This document shows, one piece after another, positions 17,400 through 25,945 of a DNA stretch of 49,573 nucleotides (its first letter is position 1; every line of letters starts with the position of its first letter). The notes below the pieces were generated by a model. The model was not told where the DNA came from, did not search any database, and saw only the letters and a list, made by a program, of their open reading frames with translations. Both the position numbers and the translations under genes were made by a program. Source of the DNA: Micavibrio sp. UBA7689. GTDB taxonomy: Bacteria > Pseudomonadota > Alphaproteobacteria > Micavibrionales > Micavibrionaceae. Location: NCBI GenBank assembly GCA_002482805.1, contig DLGR01000004.1:1-49573 (forward strand). Reading direction: 5' to 3'.

Positions 17400-18187
17400 C
17401 GCAAAAATACACCATTCTCGGCGGAAAAGGTTTTATCGGGCGTCATCTGGTGGACACCCTCATGAAATCAGGCGCGGATGTTTACGTTCCCGAGCGGGGC
17501 GATGAAGAAATATTCAGCCAACCTCTCGGCACAGTTTTTTATTGCATCGGCCTGACCAACGATTACAAAGACCGCCCGTTTGATACGGTAGAGGCGCATG
17601 CTTCTCTCTTGAACCGTATTGTTGAAAAATCATCTTTTGACAGGCTGGTCTATTTATCCTCCACACGTCTTTATGACGGGTTGTCTTCCACGGCGGAAGA
17701 AACCGATCTGGTTTTGAATTCCGCCAATCCGCGGCATATCTATGATCTGTCCAAGGCACTTGGCGAAAGTATCTGCCTGACGTCTTCGGACGGCCGAGCC
17801 TGCGTTGCCCGCCTGTCTTCCGTATACAGCGATACGCCCGATGCATCGGGATTTGTACCCGATCTTTTACGTCGTATGAAACAAGAGAAAAAATTTGAAC
17901 TGGATTCTTCTTCGGGATTGGTTCGGGACTATATCCATATCGATGATGTGGTCGCGAGCCTGCTTGCCTTGGCCGAACAAAGCCAGCTAAAAATAATCAA
18001 TGTCGCGAGCGGTGAGAACATATCCAACCAGACGATTACGGACACACTGAATGGATGCGGATACGAAGTATCTATCAAACGTAAGACCGATCTGGAGAAA
18101 ACGCCCGCCTGCGAGATATCAAAATTGAAATCCTTGGGCATTACGCCTTTGGGTCTTACGGAATTTTTAAAAGGTTACAAAGCATGA
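17396..18187 (+). CDS. NAD-dependent epimerase/dehydratase-type reductase
   Basis: This is a 263-residue extended SDR with an N-terminal NAD site (GGKGFIG, near residues 9-15), a serine strand (VYLSSTRLYDG) and a YDLSK active site. It is shorter than typical dehydratases and fits NDP-4-keto-sugar reductases. It probably performs the last step, reducing the C4 keto group after C-methylation. The ATG overlaps the methyltransferase stop (ATGA), indicating translational coupling. Exact substrate and stereochemistry are inferred only. Confidence 0.82.
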   Translation: MTQKYTILGGKGFIGRHLVDTLMKSGADVYVPERGDEEIFSQPLGTVFYCIGLTNDYKDRPFDTVEAHASLLNRIVEKSSFDRLVYLSSTRLYDGLSSTAEETDLVLNSANPRHIYDLSKALGESICLTSSDGRACVARLSSVYSDTPDASGFVPDLLRRMKQEKKFELDSSSGLVRDYIHIDDVVASLLALAEQSQLKIINVASGENISNQTITDTLNGCGYEVSIKRKTDLEKTPACEISKLKSLGITPLGLTEFLKGYKA

Positions 18188-18834
18188 AACTCGTCAACAC
18201 CACGCGCGCCGCGCTCATCGATTATACGGTTTCGCAAATCGCCCATTTTTTTCCCGACGGAAAAGACGATGTGCGTGGACCCATCGAAAATTACTGTGAC
18301 GAAGCGCTGGAGCGTGTGGGCCGCTGCATCAATGCGGTGAAGATGTGGAAACAGGATGAATTCAACTATCTGCATTCCTCTCAATACTGTATTTATCTTT
18401 ATTATCTTTCCAATTCCATCTGGCGTAACACCAAAAACGATGTTGCCTGTACGAAGCTGTTTCTGTTGAACAAGGCGCTCAACGCCATCGATTGTTTTTA
18501 CGAGATCGAACTGCCCGATATTTTCTTCATCGGCCACAGTCCCGGCATCGTACTGGCCAAAGCAACATATGCGAATTATCTGGTGCTGTATCAAAACTCC
18601 ACCGTCGGTAAAAACCACGGCGAAGCACCTGTTATCGAAGAAGGTGTGATCATGTATCCCAACACCGCCATTATCGGCAGATGCCATGTGCGCAAAAACA
18701 CCGTGCTGTCCCAAGGAACCGGTATAGTCAACCAAGATACGCCCGGCAACTCCATCGCCTTCAAAGGCAACGACGGAAAATTGATCTTCAAGCCCAGTAA
18801 ACGCGACATTATCGCCGATATATTCAGAATTTGA
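18184..18834 (+). CDS. Serine acetyltransferase-like left-handed beta-helix protein
   Basis: This 216-residue protein has an N-terminal helical part and, from about residue 120, the hexapeptide-like turns of a left-handed beta-helix (IVLAKATYANYLVLYQNSTVG). A HGEAP turn resembles the acetyl-CoA/serine site of CysE. In sugar clusters such proteins usually acetylate a sugar hydroxyl or amine; this one may decorate the deoxyhexose. True cysteine biosynthesis is unlikely given the divergent sequence and setting. It overlaps the preceding reductase gene by 4 bases. Confidence 0.7.
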   Translation: MKLVNTTRAALIDYTVSQIAHFFPDGKDDVRGPIENYCDEALERVGRCINAVKMWKQDEFNYLHSSQYCIYLYYLSNSIWRNTKNDVACTKLFLLNKALNAIDCFYEIELPDIFFIGHSPGIVLAKATYANYLVLYQNSTVGKNHGEAPVIEEGVIMYPNTAIIGRCHVRKNTVLSQGTGIVNQDTPGNSIAFKGNDGKLIFKPSKRDIIADIFRI

Positions 18835-18847
18835 TCAGGAGAAAAAC

Positions 18848-19975
18848 ATGGCCCCTAAAATAAAAGTACAAGACAATCTGGTATCCCTTTCCATGCAACG
18901 CGTAGGACAAAATAAAATCCTCGATGCCCTGACCGATATCGGCAAGGATGAAAAGGCGCGGGCCGAGATCATCAAAACGCTGAAGAAAATCGAAAAGGAT
19001 GTAAGGCTTCCCAAGGACCGTAGCATCCGCGAAGAGTTGACGGGCCCCATGGCCGATGCGCTTTATAAAGACGCAGGCGTTCTTACCAAAAAACTGAAAG
19101 ACGGCACGATATTCAATTTCCGTTACCTTTCCAAAATCGCGCGGGATTTTATTCTCTCGCCCGATGAGAAGCCGGACCATGTGTTCGAACCCCAAACCAC
19201 CAAACTGTTCCTGCATCTAGCCAAAGGTGCCAAAAACGTTATCATCGGCGGTGCCTATGCAGGCGATCACGCTATTCCCGGTGCCAAGGTCATTAACAAA
19301 AAAGGCGTCATTCATGGGTTCGAACCCAGCGACGAGCAAAGAAAGCTTCTGCTTCAAAATGCGAAGGCGAATAAAGTTTCTGCCAACATCAAAGCCGTCG
19401 GCACCGGATTGTGGAACAAAGAACTGGAATTGGAACTCGTGGGCGACGATGCGTTTGCCCATGCTGTTCCGCTCAGAGGAAAAAAGACAAAAAAAACCAT
19501 CAGTTTTCCAGCCACGTCCATTGAACGCTATGCCGCGAAAAACAAAATCGAGAATATCGACGTGATTTTGATGGATATAGAGGGTTCTGAACTACCCGCG
19601 TTGCAAGGCGCGGCAAAATTCCTGAGCCAATCTGCAGACAAAGCACCGACCATCATTTTCGAAGTGCACCGCTACTATGTGGACTGGTCCAAAGGGCTCG
19701 AAAACGCAGAAATCGTAAAATACCTCAATAAATTCGGTTATCATGTATATGCTCTGCGGGATTTCCAATCCAATGTGCCCATGGCGAAATGCAAAATAGA
19801 ACTGATTGAGCCCAAACATGTTTATCTGAAAGGACCGCCGCATGGATTCAACATGCTGGCAGTCAAGGATAAGTCGGTTCTGAAGCCTTCCCTTTTCCGG
19901 ATAGTCAAAAATGTCAGCCCTAAGTTGCTGTTACACAAAGATCCTGCCCTGCACTGGCCGGCAGAATGGAGATAA
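18848..19975 (+). CDS. FkbM-family SAM-dependent methyltransferase
   Basis: This 375-residue protein has a charged, helical N-terminal region of about 110 residues followed by an FkbM methyltransferase domain. The domain shows NVIIGGAYAGDHAI, IHGFEPSDEQRKLL, IDVILMDIEGSELPAL and IIFEVH. FkbM enzymes O-methylate sugars and other small molecules and are frequent in flagellin and surface-glycan loci. Here it probably methylates the glycan built by the upstream genes. The ATG has a CAGGAG site and lies 13 bases after the acetyltransferase gene. Confidence 0.85.
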   Translation: MAPKIKVQDNLVSLSMQRVGQNKILDALTDIGKDEKARAEIIKTLKKIEKDVRLPKDRSIREELTGPMADALYKDAGVLTKKLKDGTIFNFRYLSKIARDFILSPDEKPDHVFEPQTTKLFLHLAKGAKNVIIGGAYAGDHAIPGAKVINKKGVIHGFEPSDEQRKLLLQNAKANKVSANIKAVGTGLWNKELELELVGDDAFAHAVPLRGKKTKKTISFPATSIERYAAKNKIENIDVILMDIEGSELPALQGAAKFLSQSADKAPTIIFEVHRYYVDWSKGLENAEIVKYLNKFGYHVYALRDFQSNVPMAKCKIELIEPKHVYLKGPPHGFNMLAVKDKSVLKPSLFRIVKNVSPKLLLHKDPALHWPAEWR

Positions 19976-19979
19976 TTTG

Positions 19980-21956
19980 GTGTCGCAAGAACTTCTCCAG
20001 AAGGCCTTTACTTCCTACAAGGCACAAAATTTCTCCGAAGCGGAAAAATTTTTGCGTGAAATCCTGGCGGCAAACCCGCGCGATGCACACGCCCTTCATT
20101 TGATGGGGGCCATAGGGCTTGATGTAAAACGCTACGATTTTGCTGAAGAACTGGTACGCATGGCTTTGGCGGAAGAGCCGAACAATGTGGATTTCCACAT
20201 CACTCTGGGATCAACTCTTTCTCAACTAGGTAAATTTGATGAGGCATTATTAACCTTTCAAGAAGCTGTTGATCTTAACCCCAAACATCATCGTGCCCTC
20301 GTTGAGCTTGCAAACCTCTCCAGAGATTTGGGTGTTAGGACCAGAAACAAAAACCTTCTCGAGGCCGCTTTAAATTTTTACACACGTGCATTGGCTATAC
20401 GGGCAGATGAAGAAATATATATCAATATTGCTTACCTGCATCATTTGAATGACCGTTACGTCGATGCTATTGCAGCGGGTGAAGCATGTCTGAAACGTTA
20501 TCCAAACTCCTATAAAGCCTTATTAGGGATGGCTGGTTCGCATGATTTTATACAGAAATATGAAGAATCTTTAGAATATTGCAAAAGGGCGTTGATTGCG
20601 GAACCTGATCGTTATGAAATTTATGGGAACATGGCGACTACGCTTAAAAATCTGGGACGAACCGATGAAGCAATTGCCGCGCAAAAGAAATCTTTGGCTT
20701 TTGTTCCCGAGAAAGCATGGCTTTACAGCAATATGCTTCTTACCATGGTCTATGCTTCATCAGTATCACCGGAAGAACTGGCGGAAGCGGCCAGTCAATT
20801 CGGAGAAAAAATCACAGATCCTTTGATGCGGGACAGGCCTTTTAAAAATAGTAAAAACACCAAGCGAAAACTGCGTATCGGCTACGTATCCCCTGATTTT
20901 CGTGGGCACGCCGTGGCGTTTTTTCTTGCACCTATATATTACGCGGACAAGGAAAATTTTGAACTCTTCTCATATTCCAAAACGGAAAAAGAAGATTTGA
21001 TTACCGAGGATATCAAAAAATATTTCGATCACTGGCGCGACATTAAATATATGCGGGACGATGCCATTGCCGATTTAATCGAAAAAGATAAAATCGACAT
21101 TCTCGTGGATCTTGCGGGACATACGGGACATAACAGCCTTCTGGTTTTTGCGTTAAAACCCGCACCTGTTCAGGTTTCATGGCTCGGCTACCCCGCCACA
21201 ACCGGCATGAAGGCCATGGATTACCGCATTACAGACAAATACGCTGAGCCTCCAGGCATGACAGAACATCTTAATGTCGAAAAACTGTGGCGTCTGCCGG
21301 ATATTTTTTGCGCATATCGTGCTCATCCCAACAGTCCCGCTGTGATCGATCATCCACCATTCGAAGATAACGGATATATTACTTTTGGATGCTTCAATAA
21401 TTTCACGAAAATTACTGATATAGTTCTGCAGACCTGGGCAAAAATTATGGACAGGGTTCCAAATTCTAGACTTCTGATGGAAATTGTTGGGATCAGCAAT
21501 CCCAAAATTAAGGAAGAGATAATCACGCGTTTTATAAAGAATGGACTGCCTATAGACCGCGTAACATTGGAACCGAGATTAATTACTAATCAGTATATAC
21601 TTTATAATAGAATAGATATTGCTCTGGACCCTTTTCCTTGCAACGGCGGTACCACCAGCATGGACACGTTGTGGATGGGTGTACCGTTTGTAACGCTAGC
21701 CGGAAAGCACTTTGTTTCCCGCATGGGTGTAACCATTCTCAGCAATGCTGGCTTGTCCGACCTTATCGCTGAAAATATAGATGATTATGTCTCTTTCGCC
21801 GTCGAACTGGCAAAAGACCAGGACAAACTTCGCAAATTACGCGAAGGCTTGAGAGAAAGATTTGCCGCCAGCCCTGTCATGGATCAAAAAAAGTTCGCTC
21901 GTAACATGGAAAACGCTTTCCGCGACATGTGGAAGCAATGGGTGTTCGCAAAATAA
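19980..21956 (+). CDS. TPR protein with SPINDLY/O-GlcNAc transferase-like (GT41) domain, copy 2
   Basis: This protein of about 658 residues starts at GTG 19980, which has GGAG 8 bases upstream. An ATG at 19911 would overlap the FkbM gene by 65 bases. TPRs fill residues 1-255. The GT41 domain follows, with KRKLRIGYVSPDFRGH, DLAGHTGHNSL, APVQVSWLGYPATTG and DPFPCNGGTTSMDTLWMGVP. It is the closest relative of copy 1 in this window, with nearly the same domain plan and long identical blocks. Different paralogues may glycosylate different flagellins or sites. It is directly followed by copy 3, with its stop 2 bases before the next ATG. Confidence 0.9.
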   Translation: MSQELLQKAFTSYKAQNFSEAEKFLREILAANPRDAHALHLMGAIGLDVKRYDFAEELVRMALAEEPNNVDFHITLGSTLSQLGKFDEALLTFQEAVDLNPKHHRALVELANLSRDLGVRTRNKNLLEAALNFYTRALAIRADEEIYINIAYLHHLNDRYVDAIAAGEACLKRYPNSYKALLGMAGSHDFIQKYEESLEYCKRALIAEPDRYEIYGNMATTLKNLGRTDEAIAAQKKSLAFVPEKAWLYSNMLLTMVYASSVSPEELAEAASQFGEKITDPLMRDRPFKNSKNTKRKLRIGYVSPDFRGHAVAFFLAPIYYADKENFELFSYSKTEKEDLITEDIKKYFDHWRDIKYMRDDAIADLIEKDKIDILVDLAGHTGHNSLLVFALKPAPVQVSWLGYPATTGMKAMDYRITDKYAEPPGMTEHLNVEKLWRLPDIFCAYRAHPNSPAVIDHPPFEDNGYITFGCFNNFTKITDIVLQTWAKIMDRVPNSRLLMEIVGISNPKIKEEIITRFIKNGLPIDRVTLEPRLITNQYILYNRIDIALDPFPCNGGTTSMDTLWMGVPFVTLAGKHFVSRMGVTILSNAGLSDLIAENIDDYVSFAVELAKDQDKLRKLREGLRERFAASPVMDQKKFARNMENAFRDMWKQWVFAK

Positions 21957-21958
21957 AT

Positions 21959-24223
21959 ATGCAGGACGATCAAAACCTATACAAACAAGCGGTACAATTC
22001 TATCAGGCAGGCAATCTGGCCGACGCTGAGAAAAACCTGCGGAAAATCTTATCAAGCAACCCGCAACAACCACTTGGTCTTCACCTTATGGGCATCATAG
22101 CTTTCGATGTTCAACGCCACGATGTGGCTGAAGAGCTTGTTCGTTCCGCAATAGCCGAACAAGACAATAACCCATCTTTTCATTTCACGTTGGGCCGCAT
22201 CCTGAACAAGCGGGAAAAGAAGGAAGAAGCCATAAAATCCTATAGAAAGGCAATTGCGTTAAAACCAGATTTTACCGACGCGCTCAACAATCTTGGCACA
22301 TGCTTGCTTTCATTGGGGCAGGGCGACGAGGCCCTAGAGATTTTTTTGCGTATTCTCAAGGAAGACCCCCGGAATTTTAATGCCCTATGTAACACCGCTT
22401 CTATTTTTTACAGCAACAAGGCGTATGAAAAATCATTGATATATTACCAACACGCCATTCTCATAGATCCTGATCGCGCCAACCTTCATTATGATATAGG
22501 CCGCGATTTAATAGCTTTGGACCGAACTAAAGAAGGTTTATCAAGTTTTCAAAAAGCAATCGAACTGCAACCGGATTATATCGAGGCATTGTTGGCTATC
22601 GGCGATATATATCGTGTATGGGGTGAATTTGATAAGGCCCTCTCTATTTATGCAAGGATAAAGTCCATCAAACCGCACGAAGATGCTTATGCCAACACCG
22701 TACGCATCTATCTCGAGCAAGGTCGTAATACGGATGCTGTTATGGAGGCGGAATCGGCTGTTAAATCGCTGCCGGAATCCGCGCAGAACTTTAACAACCT
22801 CGCCCGAGCATATGACAAAGTCATGCGGTATGAAGAAGCTCTGGATTATTATAAACGCGCCTTAACGTTAAGCCCGCAACACGCAGACATACATGCCAAT
22901 ATTGCCAATACGCTGAAAAGCCTCGGGCGGATGGGTGAGTCCTTAGAAGCTTTGAAAAAAGGGTTGGTTATGTCGCCTGAGAAGGCCTGGATATACAACA
23001 ATCTTTTACTCACGATGGTTTATGCATCTTCGGTTTCTCCCGAAGATCTTGCAGAAACTGCTCGTCAGTTCGGGCAAAACATCGCCGATGCTCTTTTGCG
23101 TAAAAGTTCTTATACCCATGATAAAACTCCCGATCGGAAACTGCGCATAGGTTTTTTATCACCCGATTTTCGCGATCACGCCGTAAGTTATTTTCTTTCG
23201 CCGCTAGCCAAGACCGATAAGGATAAATACGAGTTATTTGCCTATTCCAACGTGGAAAAAGAAGATGCCAAAACAGAGCAGATAAAAAAATATTTCCCCC
23301 ATTGGCGTAATATCAGATACCTGAGCGACGATGCCGCTGCTGATTTAATCGAAGAAGACAAGATAGATATCCTTGTAGACCTCGCGGGGCATACGGCGCA
23401 AAACCGTCTTATGGTTTTTGCCCGAAAGCCTGCCCCTATACAGGCTTCTTGGCTGGGGTACCCCGCGACTACAGGTATGGCTGCGATGGATTACCGCATT
23501 ACGGATAGTTATGCCGAGCCGAATGGCATGACTGAAGATTTGAACACGGAGAAGCTATGGCGCCTGCCCGATATTTTTTGTGTTTATACACCACATGAAT
23601 ACAGCCCCGCCGTTATAGATCATCCACCTTTTGAAGATAACGGATATATTACTTTTGGATGTTTCAACAATTTTACCAAAGTGACCGATCCCGTATTGGA
23701 ATCATGGGCGCGGATCATGGAGCAAGTTCCTAATTCAAGACTGTTTTTAGAAATTGCTGGCATTGAAAATAAAAAATTAGGAACGGAAATTCTGGAGCGG
23801 TTTGAAAAACACGGTCTCCCTATAGATCGTGTGGTGTTGGAGCCCTATAGACGAGCGAACCAATTTGTTCTTTATAACAAAATAGATATCGCGCTTGACC
23901 CCTTCCCTTGTAACGGCGGCACGACCAGCATGGACACGCTGTGGATGGGCGTGCCTTTTGTGACGTTAACGGGAAGACATTTTGTTTCCCGCATGGGGGT
24001 CACAATTCTGACGAATGCCGGGCTTTCTGAATTGATCGCCAAGGACACCGATGAATATGTTTCCATTGCCGTGGATCTTGCCAAAAATCATGAAAAACTT
24101 CGTAAACTGCGCAAAGGGCTGAGAGAAAAACTCGCCGCGAGCCCTGTTATGGATCAAGAAAAATTCGTACGTAACATGGAGAATGCTTTCCGTGGAATGT
24201 GGAAAGAATGGGTATCGCGCTAA
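21959..24223 (+). CDS. TPR protein with SPINDLY/O-GlcNAc transferase-like (GT41) domain, copy 3 (longest)
   Basis: This is the longest paralogue at 754 residues. The TPR array spans residues 1-360, about three repeats more than copies 1 and 2, and the GT41 domain fills the rest. Motifs include RKLRIGFLSPDFRDH, DLAGHTAQNRL (His-Asn replaced by Gln-Asn), APIQASWLGYPATTG and the CNGGTTSMDTLWMG nucleotide-sugar segment. The extra repeats suggest a longer or different protein substrate. I chose the ATG at 21959; an upstream in-frame ATG at 21929 lies inside copy 2. Its stop overlaps the stop of copy 4 on the opposite strand. Confidence 0.9.
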   Translation: MQDDQNLYKQAVQFYQAGNLADAEKNLRKILSSNPQQPLGLHLMGIIAFDVQRHDVAEELVRSAIAEQDNNPSFHFTLGRILNKREKKEEAIKSYRKAIALKPDFTDALNNLGTCLLSLGQGDEALEIFLRILKEDPRNFNALCNTASIFYSNKAYEKSLIYYQHAILIDPDRANLHYDIGRDLIALDRTKEGLSSFQKAIELQPDYIEALLAIGDIYRVWGEFDKALSIYARIKSIKPHEDAYANTVRIYLEQGRNTDAVMEAESAVKSLPESAQNFNNLARAYDKVMRYEEALDYYKRALTLSPQHADIHANIANTLKSLGRMGESLEALKKGLVMSPEKAWIYNNLLLTMVYASSVSPEDLAETARQFGQNIADALLRKSSYTHDKTPDRKLRIGFLSPDFRDHAVSYFLSPLAKTDKDKYELFAYSNVEKEDAKTEQIKKYFPHWRNIRYLSDDAAADLIEEDKIDILVDLAGHTAQNRLMVFARKPAPIQASWLGYPATTGMAAMDYRITDSYAEPNGMTEDLNTEKLWRLPDIFCVYTPHEYSPAVIDHPPFEDNGYITFGCFNNFTKVTDPVLESWARIMEQVPNSRLFLEIAGIENKKLGTEILERFEKHGLPIDRVVLEPYRRANQFVLYNKIDIALDPFPCNGGTTSMDTLWMGVPFVTLTGRHFVSRMGVTILTNAGLSELIAKDTDEYVSIAVDLAKNHEKLRKLRKGLREKLAASPVMDQEKFVRNMENAFRGMWKEWVSR

Positions 24224-24590
24224 TTGCTAGAATCGCAATATTTGTGCCACATGCCACGATAAGCTGTCTCTATATCTTGCGCGAAGCCCTTTTTATCCAT
24301 CGCGGGACTGTTTGCAAATTTATCACGCAGATTGTGCCGCAGTTTTTTGAGGCGTTCTTTGTCCTTTGCTAAATCTACAGCCATGGAAATATACTCTTCA
24401 ACATTCTGCGCGATCAATTCAGGTAGCCCCGCATTCGTCAGAATGGTAACACCCATGCGTGCGGAAAAATTGTTTCCTGCCAGTGTGACAAAAGGCACGC
24501 CCATCCACAGCGTATCCATGCTGGTCGTACCGCCGTTACACGGGAAAGGATCCAGCGCGATATCTATTTTGTTATAAAGAACAAACTGGT
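23862..24590. repeat. Inverted near-identical segments in glycosyltransferase copies 3 and 4
   Basis: A stretch of about 105 bases in copy 3 (23862-23966) reappears in inverted orientation in copy 4 (24483-24590) with only scattered mismatches. Both encode the conserved nucleotide-sugar site. The two arms flank the convergent gene ends and are far more alike at the DNA level than the neighbouring sequence. Recent gene conversion or duplication would explain this, and the pair could support inversion of the segment between them. Confidence 0.7.
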
Positions 24591-25908
24591 TTGCTCTTTT
24601 TCGTGGCTCCAGTGCAACCCTGTCCAAAGATATGTTTTGCTGCTTAAGGCGCTTTTGAACTTGTTTGAGAAACCTGTAATCGTCGAGTCCGTCAATTTCA
24701 ATGAGAAGTTTGGAGTTTGGCACTTGTGCAAGAATTTTTGACCATGCAGCCAACACCGAATCTCTTACTTTGACAAAATTATTTAGGGATCCGAACGTAA
24801 TGTAACCATTGTCTTCAAAGGGTGGATGAGCAATTACAGAAGGACTGTTTTCATGCGGGTTGTATGCACAGAAAATATGCGGCAAACGCCATAAAGTTTC
24901 CGTGCTCAAATGCTCTGTCATACCCACAGGTTCAGCATAAAAATCAGTAATCCGATAATCCATAGTCGCAACGCCTGTTGTAGCGGGATAACCAAGCCAT
25001 GATGCCTGCACCGGAGCGGCCCTGCCCGCAAAAACGGTCAAACTGTTATGTGCCGTATGGCCGGTAACATCTATCAATAGGTCAATTTTATCATCAAGAA
25101 TGATATTGGTGGCTTCTTTTTCGTCTAAGCCATAGATGTCACGCCAAACATCCACATGGGCTTTCATACGCTCCATAATCGGATTGTCGAATGATGTGGT
25201 TGAATATGCGTACACTTCGAAATTTTTCCTGTCGTGGTGACACAAAAGGGGATCGAGAAAATACGGGACGGGGTGATCGCGGAAATCCGGCGAAATATAA
25301 CCTACACGCAGTTTGCGGTCTTTGTTTCTATCGTTTGCAAATTCGGCTCTGGCCGGGAAAAGCTCCGCTACATTTTTTCCGAATTTTTTGGCTTCATGTG
25401 TTAACTGCTCTGGCGTAACTGATTCCGCGTAAACCATTGCCAATAAAAGGCCACTATGCGCATAAGGAAGACGCGGCGAAATCTTCAAAGCCTTTTTGAT
25501 ATATTCCATGGACTCATCGAGATTTCCTTGACGGAAAAAGCACGCGCCGAGCGCCGCCAGAACGAAATCGGTGTCTGGTTTGATCGCGAGAGCTTTGTGG
25601 TAAAAATCTATCGCATCTTTGTATTTGTTAAGTTTGAAGTAAGATGTCGCGATATTGTTCACACTGTGAAACTGGTTTGGCAGCCTTTTATGAACGATCA
25701 TGAATTGTTCTATTGCCTCTTCATGGTCACCTTTTGCAGCAAATATAGTGCCCCGCTGGAAAGGCACGTTTATTTCATCTGGCTTATGCTTTTCGATTTC
25801 ATTCAGAAATCTTTCAGCCTCATCGAATTTCTTCAAGCTGATGAGTTCTTCGGTACGATCCAGTAAATTTGAGATAGCGTCTTCTTCAGCGCGGGATAGT
25901 TTTGTCAT
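24220..25908 (-). CDS. TPR protein with SPINDLY/O-GlcNAc transferase-like (GT41) domain, copy 4 (shortest)
   Basis: This is the shortest paralogue at 562 residues, with about four TPRs (12-150) and a GT41 domain from residue 198 (RKLRVGYISPDFRDH). DLLIDVTGHTAHNSL, APVQASWLGYPATTG and DPFPCNGGTTSMDTLWMGVP are intact. It is the only copy on the minus strand and lies 37 bases downstream of the flagellin-lectin gene in the same direction, so the two may be one transcript. That makes it the best candidate to modify this flagellin. The ATG at 25908 has only a weak ribosome site (AAAGG about 12 bases upstream). Confidence 0.9.
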   Translation of the reverse strand: MTKLSRAEEDAISNLLDRTEELISLKKFDEAERFLNEIEKHKPDEINVPFQRGTIFAAKGDHEEAIEQFMIVHKRLPNQFHSVNNIATSYFKLNKYKDAIDFYHKALAIKPDTDFVLAALGACFFRQGNLDESMEYIKKALKISPRLPYAHSGLLLAMVYAESVTPEQLTHEAKKFGKNVAELFPARAEFANDRNKDRKLRVGYISPDFRDHPVPYFLDPLLCHHDRKNFEVYAYSTTSFDNPIMERMKAHVDVWRDIYGLDEKEATNIILDDKIDLLIDVTGHTAHNSLTVFAGRAAPVQASWLGYPATTGVATMDYRITDFYAEPVGMTEHLSTETLWRLPHIFCAYNPHENSPSVIAHPPFEDNGYITFGSLNNFVKVRDSVLAAWSKILAQVPNSKLLIEIDGLDDYRFLKQVQKRLKQQNISLDRVALEPRKRANQFVLYNKIDIALDPFPCNGGTTSMDTLWMGVPFVTLAGNNFSARMGVTILTNAGLPELIAQNVEEYISMAVDLAKDKERLKKLRHNLRDKFANSPAMDKKGFAQDIETAYRGMWHKYCDSSN

Positions 25909-25945
25909 GACACCAGTTTAGCCTTTAAACGGTTTCAATCAATAG

